DNA of 64,000 nucleotides from Amycolatopsis japonica (GTDB lineage Bacteria; Actinomycetota; Actinomycetes; Mycobacteriales; Pseudonocardiaceae): NCBI RefSeq assembly GCF_000732925.1, contig NZ_CP008953.1, positions 4,402,001 to 4,466,000 of the forward strand, read 5' to 3'. Shown piece by piece: positions 45,255 to 54,505 of this stretch (position 1 is its first letter; each line of letters starts with the position of its first letter). The notes under the pieces were generated by a model. It saw only the letters and a program-made list of their open reading frames with translations, ran no database searches and was not told where the DNA came from. The position numbers and the translations under genes were made by a program.

Positions 45255-47936
45255 GTGTTGCGCGGACGGGAGGACGAGACATCGGTCGTCGACCGGCTAC
45301 TGGCCGACTGCCGGGCCGGGCGCAGCGGCAGCCTGCTCCTCACCGGCGAACCCGGGATCGGCAAGACCGCACTGCTGGAGTACGCCGCCGCGCAAGCCGG
45401 GGACCTGCGGATCCTCCGTGGAACCGGGATCGAGTCCGAAGCCCATCTCCCGTTCGCCGGCCTGCATCTCGTACTGCGCGCCGCGCTGGACCGGGCCGAC
45501 GCGCTCCCGGCGCCGCAAGCACGGGCCCTGCGCGGGGCGTTCGGTCTCGCGGCGGCCGAACCGGGCGACCGGATGCTCGTCGGCCTCGCCGTTCTCTCGC
45601 TCCTCGCCGAGTTCGCCGACGGCGGATCGGTGCTGTGCCTGGTGGACGACGCGCAATGGCTGGACCGAGCCTCCGCCGAAGCGCTGCTGTTCGCCGCCCG
45701 GAGGCTGGACGCCGAAGGCATCGCGCTGATCATCGCCGCCCGTGACGGCTTTCTCGCGCCCGGAGTGGCCACGTTGCCGCTATCCGGGCTCACCGCACCC
45801 GCCGCCGCCGAGCTGCTGGCCGATCACGCCACGCCGCTGTCCCCCGCGGACCGGTATCGGGTCCTGGCCGAGGCGCAAGGCAATCCGCTCGCCCTCCTCG
45901 AACTACCCGCCGCCTTCGCCGCCGGTCGTCCCGCCGCCGGAGAGGCCCTGCCGCTCCCGGACACCGTCCAAGCGGCGTTCCTCGACCAGGTCCGGCTGCT
46001 GCCGGAACCGACCCGGCGGCTGGTGCTCGTCGCCGCCGCCGAGGACACCGGCGATCGCGGCGTAGTCCTGCGCGCCGCGACCGCTCTCGGCTGCCGGCCC
46101 GCGGATCTCGTCCCCGCCGAAACCGCGGGGCTGCTCCAGGTCGACAACCGCAGTATTCGCTTCCGTCATCCGCTCGTCCGGTCCGCGGTCTACCAAGCGG
46201 CACCGGTCAGCCTGCGCTTCGTCGTGCACACGGCGCTGGCGGAAGCGCTCGACCAGCCCGTCGACGCCGACCGTCGCGCCTGGCACCACGCGGTCGTCGC
46301 CGACGGCCCGGACGAGCAGGTCGCCGGGGAACTGGAGAGCACCGCCCTGCGCGCCGCCGCCCGCAGCGGTTACGCGGCCGCTTCCGCGGCGTACCAACGC
46401 GCCGCGGAACTGACAGGGCCCGGTCCGGACTCCGCGCGACGGCTGGTTCTCGCCGCCGAAGCCGCGGCCGAAGAAGGCGATCTCGACCGCATGGAGGCCC
46501 TCGCCGGTGCGCTGGTCTCCGCCGGTCCCGCCCTGAGCGTCCGCGCCGACCGGGTCCGCGCGACCGCGGCGTTCCATCGTGGCGCCCTCACCACCGCACG
46601 GCGCCTGCTCACCGAAGCCGCCCCGTCCGCCGAACCGGAAACCGCCGTCCACCTGCTGCTAGACGCGGTACACGCGGCTTGGTACCTCGGCGAACGCGAG
46701 ATCGCGGACACCGTCGAGCGGCTGGACGCGGCGGCGCCCGCCGCCCCCGAACCGATCGCCCACGTCGCCGGGCTGCTGTCCGAAGTCGCCCGTGCCGCGA
46801 TCGGCCTCCCGCTGCGGCGTCCGCTCGCCGACCGGATCGCCGACGCGCGCCGCACCGGCTTCGGCGGTCCGCACGACACGATCCTCGTCGGTGCCACCAG
46901 CCTGCAATCGGCAGGGCACGACACCGAAGCGCATCAGGTCGCCGACGAACTGCTCGTCCAATGCCGGAAGAACGGGCAGCTCGGGCGCACCCCGCCGGTG
47001 CTGCTCTGCGCGGCCCGAGCCGCGGTTTTCTTCGGCCGTCATGCCGAGGCGGGCGACCAGGCGGCCGAAGCGCTGCAGCTGGCGCGAGAACTCGGCCATC
47101 GGCAATGGATCGCCGAGGCCAACGGCGTGCTGGCCTACCTGGCCGCGGCGGCCGGCGACGAGGACCGCTGCCACGCCTACGCCGACGAAGCCCTCGCCGC
47201 GCCGGAACCCGGGACCCCGGCACCGGGCCTGTCGTGGGCGCACTGGGCGTTGGCGCTGCTCGATCTCGGGCTCGCCCGCTGGGAATCCGCGCTCACCCGG
47301 CTCACCGCCCTGCGCACCGGTCCGATGCGCCACCAGTTGCCCGGTCTGCGCGGTGTCCCGGATCTGGTCGAGGCCGCGGCCCGTCTCGGCAAGCCGGATC
47401 TGGCCGCCGAACCGGTCGAGCGGCTCGTGGGCTGGGCGGCTCGCGCGGACCAGCCGTGGATCTCCGCCCACGTGCACCGGTGCCGCGCCCTGCTCGCCCC
47501 CGATTCCGCCGCGGCGGAACTGTACGAGGAGGCCTTGCGCGGCCATCCCGGCGACCGGCCGTTCGAACGCGCGCGAACCGCGTTGCTGTACGGGGAATGG
47601 CTTCGCCGCATGCGTCGCAAGTCCGCGGCGCGGACTCACCTGCGTGAGGCGTTCGAAACCTTCCGGCGGCTCGACGCCGTCCCCTGGGCCGAACGCGCCC
47701 GCGCCGAACTCGACGCGACCGGTGAAGTCGTGACGGAACCCGTGGCGGGCGCGCTCGCGGCACTCACCCCACAGGAACGGAAGATCGTCCGGCTCGCGGC
47801 GCGCGGACTGTCCAATCGGGACATCGCGGCACAACTGTTCCTCAGCGCCCGGACGGTGGGATACCACTTGTACAAGGCGTTTCCCAAGCTCGGCATCACC
47901 GCGCGCACCGAACTCCCGACGCTGGAGCTCGGCTGA
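45255..47936 (+). CDS. LAL-type LuxR-family transcriptional regulator
   Basis: An 893-residue large ATP-binding LuxR regulator from GTG 45255. The N-terminal ATPase has P-loop GEPGIGKTAL and Walker B VLCLVDDAQWLD; a long helical TPR-like middle follows; the C-terminal HTH reads LTPQERKIVRLAARGLSNRDIAAQLFLSARTVGYHL in its expected place. It is divergent from the Vat/Vgb operon across 107 nt, so it may control that operon. LALs usually activate after binding an inducer, here unknown. Confidence 0.9.
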   Translation: MLRGREDETSVVDRLLADCRAGRSGSLLLTGEPGIGKTALLEYAAAQAGDLRILRGTGIESEAHLPFAGLHLVLRAALDRADALPAPQARALRGAFGLAAAEPGDRMLVGLAVLSLLAEFADGGSVLCLVDDAQWLDRASAEALLFAARRLDAEGIALIIAARDGFLAPGVATLPLSGLTAPAAAELLADHATPLSPADRYRVLAEAQGNPLALLELPAAFAAGRPAAGEALPLPDTVQAAFLDQVRLLPEPTRRLVLVAAAEDTGDRGVVLRAATALGCRPADLVPAETAGLLQVDNRSIRFRHPLVRSAVYQAAPVSLRFVVHTALAEALDQPVDADRRAWHHAVVADGPDEQVAGELESTALRAAARSGYAAASAAYQRAAELTGPGPDSARRLVLAAEAAAEEGDLDRMEALAGALVSAGPALSVRADRVRATAAFHRGALTTARRLLTEAAPSAEPETAVHLLLDAVHAAWYLGEREIADTVERLDAAAPAAPEPIAHVAGLLSEVARAAIGLPLRRPLADRIADARRTGFGGPHDTILVGATSLQSAGHDTEAHQVADELLVQCRKNGQLGRTPPVLLCAARAAVFFGRHAEAGDQAAEALQLARELGHRQWIAEANGVLAYLAAAAGDEDRCHAYADEALAAPEPGTPAPGLSWAHWALALLDLGLARWESALTRLTALRTGPMRHQLPGLRGVPDLVEAAARLGKPDLAAEPVERLVGWAARADQPWISAHVHRCRALLAPDSAAAELYEEALRGHPGDRPFERARTALLYGEWLRRMRRKSAARTHLREAFETFRRLDAVPWAERARAELDATGEVVTEPVAGALAALTPQERKIVRLAARGLSNRDIAAQLFLSARTVGYHLYKAFPKLGITARTELPTLELG

Positions 47937-47999
47937 GCGGTCATCACGGCCTCGCCGCCGGCCATTGACCTCCGCTATTCAACAAGTTATATATGACTC

Positions 48000-49391
48000 A
48001 TGTCATACCTTCGGCGGGACCGGGCGCTGGTGCTCGGAGCAGGGGTCGCCGGTCTCGTGGCCGCACGGATCCTGTCCGAGCACTACGACGAGGTGGTCGT
48101 GGTCGAGCGTGACGAACTCCCGGACCGGCCGGAGCATCGGCGCTTCGTCCCGCAGTCGCATCACGCGCACGGCCTGCTGGGCTCCGGCCGCCGGGTACTG
48201 GTCGGGCTGTTCCCCGGTCTGTCCGCGGAGCTGGCCGCCCGTGGCGCGCTCACTCCGGGTTCGGGCGACCCCGCGATGGGCGATCGTTCGCTCTTCCTCG
48301 TCCGCGGCGGGACGACCATCCGGATACCCGCCTGGTGGAGCGGTGGCTTCGGCGCGAGCCGGGTCCTGATCGAGCACGCGATCCGCGACCACGTCCGGGC
48401 CTTGGCGAACGTGACGATCCTGGACCGGACACCCGCCACCGGGCTGACGACCGACCGGGCCCGCCGACGGGTCACCGGTGTCCGGACGCCCGACGAGGCT
48501 CTGGGCGCCGACCTGGTCGTCGACGCCTCGGGCCGCGGCTCACCGTTGCCGGAGTGGCTCGAACGGATCGGGTACCGGCCTCCGCCGGAATCGATCGTCC
48601 ACTCCGACGTCCGCTACGTCAGCGTCGTCACCGAACCCGATCCGTCCTTCGATCCCGAGTGGCTGGCCATCCTGGGCGGCCAGGCCGAATCCGGCTCCTC
48701 CGTCGGCGGCGTCGTCCTGCGTATCGAGCACGGCCTGCTGCACATCTCGTTCGGATCGATCGCCCGCGACGAACCCGTACCGTCGGATCTCGCCGGGTTG
48801 CGGGACTTCGCCGATCGCTTCACCGCGCCGGTGGTGGCCGAGGCACTTCGCCGGTCGACACCGGCAGGCCCGATCCGCGCCTTCCGCGTCCGCAGCAACA
48901 CCCGGCGCCACTACGACCGGGCTCGCGAACTGCCCGGCGGCGTCATCGCGCTCGGCGACGCCGCCAGCGCGGCCAACCCCATCTACGGTCAGGGAATGAG
49001 CGTGGCGGCGCTGTCCGCGGCCGCGCTCGGCCGGGCGCTCGCCGCCGGGGACGACGCCGGGCTGGAAAGGCGGGCGGCGCGGGCCATCGCCGCCACCTCC
49101 GCCGAAGCCTGGCGCCTCGCCCTCGGAGAGGACATCCGTTACGGATGCCGCACCGAAGGAGTCCGGTCGCCCTGGACGGCCAGATTCGGCGAGGGTTATC
49201 GCAACCGCCTGGAACGAGCGGCGGCGCTGGATCCCGAAGTGGCGGCGGCCTTCAACGACGTGCTCAATCTCCACCGGCCATTGTCGTCGCTCGGCTCCCC
49301 GCGGATCGTCCGGAGGGTGCTGAGGCCGTTGCGCGACCGCGATCCCGGTCCCCTGTCCGCGACCGTCGCCGCCGTCCTCGGCGCCGGTTGA
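48000..49391 (+). CDS. FAD-dependent monooxygenase/epoxidase-like protein
   Basis: A 463-residue flavoprotein with the Rossmann motif VLGAGVAGLVAARILSEHYD, VVVERDELPDRPEHRRFVPQ then HHAHGLL, and the second FAD motif GGVIALGDAASAANPIYGQGMS. The arrangement after the Rossmann motif resembles polyether-type flavin epoxidases (MonCI/Lsd18) and related GGR-like oxidoreductases. An epoxide-hydrolase-like gene follows by 24 nt and a PadR gene after that, so an epoxidation-hydrolysis sequence is plausible. Substrate unknown. Confidence 0.8.
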   Translation: MSYLRRDRALVLGAGVAGLVAARILSEHYDEVVVVERDELPDRPEHRRFVPQSHHAHGLLGSGRRVLVGLFPGLSAELAARGALTPGSGDPAMGDRSLFLVRGGTTIRIPAWWSGGFGASRVLIEHAIRDHVRALANVTILDRTPATGLTTDRARRRVTGVRTPDEALGADLVVDASGRGSPLPEWLERIGYRPPPESIVHSDVRYVSVVTEPDPSFDPEWLAILGGQAESGSSVGGVVLRIEHGLLHISFGSIARDEPVPSDLAGLRDFADRFTAPVVAEALRRSTPAGPIRAFRVRSNTRRHYDRARELPGGVIALGDAASAANPIYGQGMSVAALSAAALGRALAAGDDAGLERRAARAIAATSAEAWRLALGEDIRYGCRTEGVRSPWTARFGEGYRNRLERAAALDPEVAAAFNDVLNLHRPLSSLGSPRIVRRVLRPLRDRDPGPLSATVAAVLGAG

Positions 49392-49415
49392 ACCCGTCCG
49401 ACGAGGAGCCCGCCC

Positions 49416-50282
49416 ATGTTCCGGCCACAGTTCGTCGACGTCGACGACGTCTTGCTCCACGTCGAGACCGACGGCCCCGACGGCGGCCCTGCCGCACTGT
49501 TCCTCCACGGCTGGCCCGATCTGTGGTTCACCTTCGAGCCGCAGATGACCGCGCTCGCCGAGCAGGGCTACCGGGTACTCGCGCCGGACCAGCGCGGCTA
49601 CGGCCTGTCGTCCAAGCCCGCCACCGTCGCCGACTACGCGATGCCCGAACTGGTCGAGGACATCGTCCTGCTCATCGAGCGGCAAGACGCGGCGCCGGTG
49701 CATCTGGTCGGGCACGACTGGGGCGGGGCCGTCGCTTGGGCGGTGGCGATCGAACGACCGGATCTGGTCCGCTCGCTGACCATCGTCAACTGCCCCCACC
49801 CGCAGGTGTTCGCCGATTCGTTGCGACGCAAGCCTTCCCAGCTGCTGCGGAGCTGGTACATGGTGGCGTTCCAAATCCCCGGACTCGCCGAGGCGATCCT
49901 CGGCGCCCGCAAAGGCGCGCTGCTGGCGGCGATGCTCGAACACGGCGCCCACCTCGACGACGCCGACCTCGACCGGCACCGCGCCGTCTGGCGCCATCCC
50001 GGCACGATCCAACGCCCGCTCTTCTGGTACCGCGCGATGTTCCGGTCGATGCTGACGTCGTTTCGCGCCAAGGATCCCGCGACGGTGCGCGTGCCGACGC
50101 AGATCATCTGGGGCCGCCGTGACGGCGCGCTCGGCAAGCATCTCGCCGAACCGAGTGCGGCGCGGTGCGAGCAGGCCGAGCTGCACTGGCTCGACACCAG
50201 GCATTGGCCGCACCGCGAACGGCCCCGGCACGTCACCGAACTCCTCTCCGCCTGGTTCGCACGGCACGCCGAGCGGGTCTGA
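49416..50282 (+). CDS. Alpha/beta hydrolase, epoxide-hydrolase type
   Basis: A 288-residue alpha/beta hydrolase. HGWPDLWF supplies the HGxP oxyanion loop of epoxide hydrolases, GHDWGGAVAW carries the nucleophilic Asp, YGLSSKP follows, and TRHWPHRERP holds the late catalytic His. Asp as nucleophile, not Ser, favours an epoxide hydrolase or dehalogenase. Start ATG 49416 follows GACGAGGAGCC. It is cotranscribed with the flavin monooxygenase gene, whose product could be its substrate. Confidence 0.85.
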   Translation: MFRPQFVDVDDVLLHVETDGPDGGPAALFLHGWPDLWFTFEPQMTALAEQGYRVLAPDQRGYGLSSKPATVADYAMPELVEDIVLLIERQDAAPVHLVGHDWGGAVAWAVAIERPDLVRSLTIVNCPHPQVFADSLRRKPSQLLRSWYMVAFQIPGLAEAILGARKGALLAAMLEHGAHLDDADLDRHRAVWRHPGTIQRPLFWYRAMFRSMLTSFRAKDPATVRVPTQIIWGRRDGALGKHLAEPSAARCEQAELHWLDTRHWPHRERPRHVTELLSAWFARHAERV

Positions 50283-50322
50283 CCGATTGCTATCCTCCGG
50301 GTTTCCCGCCGAGAGGAGCCCG

Positions 50323-50880
50323 ATGCTCAGATTCGCCCTGCTGGGCTTCCTGCTCCGGCAACCGATGACCGGCTACGACCTGGCCACCGCGATCCGCTCC
50401 AGCATCCACTTCGTCTGGCCCGCCCAGCTCAGCCAGATCTACCGCACGCTGAGCCAGCTCGAGGACAACGGCCTGGTCGTGTCCGAAGTGGAGCCACAGC
50501 AGAGCAGGCCGGACCGCCGCGTGTACACGATCACCGACGCCGGGCGGGCGGCGTTCGATTCCTGGCAGAGCGAGCTGGTCACCGAACTCGACCCCGTCCG
50601 CGTGCCCTTCATGGTCCGCTTCTTCTTCGCCGGCTCCCGTTCGCCGGAAGACACCGTGACCCAGCTCCGGGTCATGCGCGACCTCCACGTGAAGGACCAC
50701 GAGCGGCTCGCCGTCGAAATGCCGGAGCAGATCGCCGCGGCCACCGCCCTCTCCGGCGGCAACGAACTCGACCCGCTCGTCTGGGACTCGGTCCGCCGAG
50801 CCGGCGAGATGATGGCGCAGACCTGGGTCGCCTGGATCGACGAAACCATCGAGCGGCTGCAGGACGCCGCCCGCGACTGA
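50323..50880 (+). CDS. PadR-family transcriptional regulator
   Basis: A 185-residue PadR protein: winged-helix start MLRFALLGFLLRQPMTGYDL, IYRTLSQLEDNGLVVSE, RRVYTITDAGRAAF, then a C-terminal Vir-type helical dimerisation domain (VKDHERLAVEM). ATG 50323 has GAGAGGAG upstream. It is the last gene of the monooxygenase-hydrolase set and probably represses it in response to an aromatic or lipophilic compound. A strong hairpin follows. Confidence 0.92.
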   Translation: MLRFALLGFLLRQPMTGYDLATAIRSSIHFVWPAQLSQIYRTLSQLEDNGLVVSEVEPQQSRPDRRVYTITDAGRAAFDSWQSELVTELDPVRVPFMVRFFFAGSRSPEDTVTQLRVMRDLHVKDHERLAVEMPEQIAAATALSGGNELDPLVWDSVRRAGEMMAQTWVAWIDETIERLQDAARD

Positions 50881-50885
50881 GCGAC

Positions 50886-50919
50886 GAAGCGGGTCTCCGC
50901 GGACACGGAGACCCGCTTC
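50886..50919. terminator. Hairpin between convergent genes
   Basis: Perfect 14-bp arms (GAAGCGGGTCTCCG and complement) around a 6-nt loop lie between the PadR stop and the stop of the GH43-like gene. It is a probable bidirectional terminator. The CGGGTCTCCGC element also resembles one arm of the tRNA-Pro terminator. Confidence 0.8.
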
Positions 50920-50928
50920 CTCACAGAC

Positions 50929-52077
50929 TCACCAGCTCACGCTGAACTCGGCCGTGGCCCCGCTGCCGGTTTTCGTCAATCGACCGATCCGGCTCCGCCG
51001 TTCCGGAGAAGGATCCTCCTGCGGCAACGGGCTCGCGTCGGTGATGTAGTTCCACGAAGCCCACCACGATCCGTCGGGTGCCTGGAAAGCGTTGAACGCG
51101 CCAGGGCCTCGTTTGTTGCCCGGCAGGTTCTTCTTGCGGAACTTGTCCGGCAGTCCCGGCCGGAACCGCGGCTCTCCCTCCGGGTCGGGCTCGTAGGAGA
51201 AGTACGCGCGCTGCTCGGCCATCGGGGTGCACCGGTTGTCCGTCAGCGCGGTTCCGCAGTAGGCGACGCCCGTGGAGTACCGGTTCGCGTACCAGTTGTT
51301 CCCCGAGTAGAAGAGGTACCAGTCCCCGTCGATGCGGACGGCGTTGGGATTCTCGATCGTGAGGACGTCGTCGGACGGGCTGTTGTGGTGCGTCCACTCG
51401 AGGTTCGCGTTGTCGATGAGCTTCTTCGCGTCGGCTTCCGGTATCCGCCGCACGTGGCGGGACCGGTCGAAGTCCAGTTTGGCGGCACCGAGGGCGGTGA
51501 CGCGGTCTTGCGTCCAGGCGCCGTTGCGCAGGGTCAGCCAGACCTCGCCCTGTCCCCTGCTCACGTCGGCGTCGATCGCCCACCCGCGATCCGGGCAGAA
51601 CAGCGGATCCGCGTTGGCGACGAACCCGCCCGTGGCCCGCAACGAGGTCGCGTAGCCGATACAGTGTTTGGCCTGCCCGGCAGGCTCGGAACCGGGCAGC
51701 GCCGCGCTGTAGAAGACGTAGTAGACGACACGGCCGTCCTCCTGATGCGCGAACAACGCCGGTGTCCACAGTGGAGAGTCCGGTCTCGCCCAATAGCCCG
51801 CGGGGAACGTGACGCCGTCCCAGGCGTCGCCGTCGACGGCGCCTCGGCGCTGAAAGGTTCCGCCGCTGAACTCGACCTTCGTGTACGGAAGCTTCTTGCC
51901 TGGGACGCTCGCGCCGACCGCGACGTAGGTGTTCGTCTCCGGAATCCGCATCAGATCCGCCGCCGGGAAGCGGAAGTCCAGCGACTCGTCGCGGGGCCCG
52001 GTTTCGGCGGTGGCGCTCGGCCCGGCCGTCAGGAGGCCGACGCCGCACAGGACGGCGATCAGGGCGCGCCGCATCAT
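50929..52077 (-). CDS. Secreted GH43-like glycosidase
   Basis: A 382-residue exported protein: signal peptide MMRRALIAVLCGVGLLTAG to about residue 25, then a five-bladed propeller of the GH43 kind with ENPNAVRIDGDWYLFYSGNN and GAFNAFQAPDGSWWASWNYI. GH43 enzymes act on arabinan, xylan or similar. The catalytic Asp/Glu trio is not certain by eye. The start ATGATG overlaps the upstream stop, so it is coupled to the phosphatase-fold gene. Confidence 0.75.
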   Translation of the reverse strand: MMRRALIAVLCGVGLLTAGPSATAETGPRDESLDFRFPAADLMRIPETNTYVAVGASVPGKKLPYTKVEFSGGTFQRRGAVDGDAWDGVTFPAGYWARPDSPLWTPALFAHQEDGRVVYYVFYSAALPGSEPAGQAKHCIGYATSLRATGGFVANADPLFCPDRGWAIDADVSRGQGEVWLTLRNGAWTQDRVTALGAAKLDFDRSRHVRRIPEADAKKLIDNANLEWTHHNSPSDDVLTIENPNAVRIDGDWYLFYSGNNWYANRYSTGVAYCGTALTDNRCTPMAEQRAYFSYEPDPEGEPRFRPGLPDKFRKKNLPGNKRGPGAFNAFQAPDGSWWASWNYITDASPLPQEDPSPERRSRIGRLTKTGSGATAEFSVSW

Positions 52078-52877
52078 CGGGTCACCGTCACACGGGCACG
52101 CACCGGCCGGTGGTCGCTCCCGTAGCCGCCGAGGGCGTCCACAGCGGACCCGGTCGAGTCCTTTTTCGCCCACACGTGGTCGATGGACCTGCCGTCGTGG
52201 CTCGGCGCGCTGTAGGAATCGGCCACGCGCCGCAGCCCGGTCATCAGATCCGAACCCGGCTCGGCGTTGAAGTCCCCCATGACGATCGGCTCGGCCGCCC
52301 GCGAGGAGAACCAGTCCGCGGTGTTGCGGACCTGCAGGTTGTGCAGTTCGCGGTTGAGCTCGAACCGTTGCGCGGACGGGGTCAGGTGCACCACACCGAC
52401 GACCCACTCGAAGCCCGCGCCTCCCACCCGCACCCAGTTGACGTACTTGGGCGGCACCCAGCAGCCGCAGTCACCGGGTTCGGCGGGGCCGGTACCGGGC
52501 GTGGACGGGTCCACTTTGGACGCTGGTGAGATCTCGCCCGCGCCATGGCCGGTGATGGTCATGTTGCCGCGCACCAGGATGGCGTTGTGCTTGATCGCGC
52601 GGCGGTCGGTCTCGTAGATGGCGACATAGCCCGTCGCCGCCGCGGCCTCCCGCACGACGTCCTCGCGGTCGGCGACCTCCTGCAGTCCCAGGACGGCGGG
52701 ACGTTCGGTCTCGAGGAGACGGACGAGGTCGGCCTTGAGCCCGCCCGCGTCGCCCACGTTGTAGGTGACGACCTTGATCGTGCGTTCGGTCGCGGCCTCA
52801 GCGCCGGGCACCGCGACGAGCGTGGCGAGCGGTACGAGCAGGGCCAGCGCGAAAGCCTTGCGCCTCGAATGCTTCAT
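52074..52877 (-). CDS. Secreted endonuclease/exonuclease/phosphatase-family protein
   Basis: A 267-residue exported protein with signal peptide (to about AEAATE, residue 31) and an EEP domain: VVTYNVGDAG, LGLQEVAD (metal Glu), VVHLTPSA, VMGDFNAEPG (Asp/Asn) and the late GSDHRPV (Asp-His). All hallmark metal and catalytic residues are present. A CGCW pair may form a disulfide. Extracellular DNase or phosphodiesterase activity is likely. It is cotranscribed with the GH43-like gene. Confidence 0.88.
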   Translation of the reverse strand: MKHSRRKAFALALLVPLATLVAVPGAEAATERTIKVVTYNVGDAGGLKADLVRLLETERPAVLGLQEVADREDVVREAAAATGYVAIYETDRRAIKHNAILVRGNMTITGHGAGEISPASKVDPSTPGTGPAEPGDCGCWVPPKYVNWVRVGGAGFEWVVGVVHLTPSAQRFELNRELHNLQVRNTADWFSSRAAEPIVMGDFNAEPGSDLMTGLRRVADSYSAPSHDGRSIDHVWAKKDSTGSAVDALGGYGSDHRPVRARVTVTR

Positions 52878-52981
52878 GGAATTCCCTCCAGTGTCGATGA
52901 CGGAGGGAATCGGACCATCGGCCGCCCGCCACGGGCAACGGCAAGCGCGCTGCCGTCATCTTCCGGAAAGAATTGACCCGA

Positions 52982-53125
52982 TCACTCCGGCGACGGGTTC
53001 TCCCAGACGAAAGTGACCTTGTTGCCCGCCGGATCCACGATCTCCGTCAATTTGACGAAGCCGAAGTCCTGACGGGTATCGGCGTGGCGCTGCTCGCCGT
53101 GCTTTTCCTCCTCGTCCGGCAGCAT
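52982..53125 (-). pseudogene. 3' remnant (or 47-aa small gene) of unknown protein
   Basis: The minus frame from ATG 53125 reads MLPDEEEKHGEQRHADTRQD and ends VDPAGNKVTFVWENPSPE. The open frame extends back in-frame to an opal stop at 53156-53158. Just upstream, another frame reads VLEEDFAGEVGG, as if a longer gene had been frameshifted near 53140. The tail looks like the end of a real conserved domain (possibly VOC/glyoxalase-like), so I read this as a decaying gene. No ribosome site is clear. Confidence 0.35.
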
Positions 53126-53273
53126 CGACGCCGTGAAACGGAAGTGCCGCCGACCTCACCGGCGAAGTCTTCTTCGAGCACTCCACCCCTTGTCCGACTT
53201 TGCGTTTCCCGTACCTGATCCGGCGTAGCCCTGCCGTTTTCAGTTGCCGGAACCCAGCCAAGGACACAACAGA

Positions 53274-53942
53274 ATGACCAAGAACACCAAGGTTTCCCTG
53301 ACGGTCGTGGCCGTCGTGATCGCAGTCGTGGCCGCGTTGCTCGTCTTCACCAATCTCGGTGAAGACACCCCGACCGCCCAAGCGGACGCGCCTCCGGTGG
53401 TGCCCGCGTCGATCCTCGTCCGGCCCGACAGCCACCGGCTCTCCGATCCGCCGGGCAGCAAGGTGACCGTCGTGGAGTTCCTCGACCTCGAATGCGAGGC
53501 GTGCGGCGCCGCCTTCCCGGGCGTCGAGCGGCTCCGAGCCGAGTACGGCGACCGGGTCACGTTCGTCATGCGCTATTTCCCCATCCCCAGTCACCGGAAC
53601 GCCGAGCTCGCCGCCCGGGCCGTGGAGGCGGCGGGTGAACAGGGCAGGCTCGAACCGATGTACCGCCTGATGTTCGAGAAGCAGCCGGAGTGGGGCGACC
53701 AGCAAGTCTCCCATCGTGAGACCTTCCTCGGCTTCGCGCGGCAGCTGGGCCTCGATCTGAAAGCGTTCGAGACCGCGTTGGACGACCAGGTCATCGTCGG
53801 CCGGGTGCTGGCCGACCGCACCGACGGCGCGAACATCGGCGTCGAGGGCACACCGACGTTCTTCGTCAACGGCGTGAAGTTCTCGGGCTCGCCGTCCTAT
53901 CAGGGTCTCAAGGCGGCCATCGACCGGGAACTGGCCAAGTGA
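53274..53942 (+). CDS. DsbA-family membrane-anchored thiol oxidoreductase
   Basis: A 222-residue protein: N-terminal membrane anchor (residues about 8-27), then a thioredoxin/DsbA-like domain with active site CEAC (Cys74, Cys77) after VTVVEFLDLE and the cis-Pro loop VEGTPTFFVNG. It would introduce disulfides in exported proteins. ATG 53274 has AAGGA upstream. It overlaps the VKOR gene by 4 nt, its likely re-oxidising partner. Confidence 0.92.
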   Translation: MTKNTKVSLTVVAVVIAVVAALLVFTNLGEDTPTAQADAPPVVPASILVRPDSHRLSDPPGSKVTVVEFLDLECEACGAAFPGVERLRAEYGDRVTFVMRYFPIPSHRNAELAARAVEAAGEQGRLEPMYRLMFEKQPEWGDQQVSHRETFLGFARQLGLDLKAFETALDDQVIVGRVLADRTDGANIGVEGTPTFFVNGVKFSGSPSYQGLKAAIDRELAK

Positions 53943-54505
53943 AGCCGTTCGCCGTCCGGGCGACGCCGTGGGTCCTGCTCGCCGGCGGCGCGATCGGGCT
54001 GCTGGCCTCGTTCGTCCTCACCATCGAGAAGTTCCGTCTGCTCAAGGACTTCTCCTACAACCCGACCTGCAGTATCAACCCGGTCCTCAGCTGCGGCTCG
54101 ATCATGAAGACGCCGCAGGCGGAACTGTTCGGCTTCCCGAACCCGTTACTGGGGATCGCGGGATTCGGCGTCGTCGTCACGACCGGGGTCGTGCTGCTCG
54201 GCGGGGCGCGGCTCCCGCGGTGGTACTGGCTGGGCCTCCAGATCGGCTCGGCGCTCGGTGTCGTGTTCGTGCACTGGCTGATGATCCAGAGCCTGTACGT
54301 CATCGGCGCGTTGTGCCCCTACTGCATGGTCGTGTGGGCGGTCACCATCGCCGTCTTCTGGTACACGACCCTGCACAACCTCCACAAAGGACCGGAGGTG
54401 AGGGCGGCGATCCGGTACCACAGCGTGGTGCTCGTGGTCTGGTACGCCGCCATCACCGTCGCGGTCCTGCAGGCCTTCTGGAGTTACTGGACGACGCTCG
54501 TCTGA
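53939..54505 (+). CDS. VKOR-family membrane disulfide oxidase
   Basis: A 188-residue protein with four to five membrane helices and the vitamin K epoxide reductase signature: loop cysteines in CSINPVLSCGSIM and the quinone-proximal CPYC near residue 126. In actinobacteria VKOR replaces DsbB and re-oxidises DsbA-like proteins using menaquinone. GTG start overlaps the DsbA stop (GTGA). Its 3' end overlaps the convergent MFS gene by 22 bp. Confidence 0.93.
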   Translation: MKPFAVRATPWVLLAGGAIGLLASFVLTIEKFRLLKDFSYNPTCSINPVLSCGSIMKTPQAELFGFPNPLLGIAGFGVVVTTGVVLLGGARLPRWYWLGLQIGSALGVVFVHWLMIQSLYVIGALCPYCMVVWAVTIAVFWYTTLHNLHKGPEVRAAIRYHSVVLVVWYAAITVAVLQAFWSYWTTLV

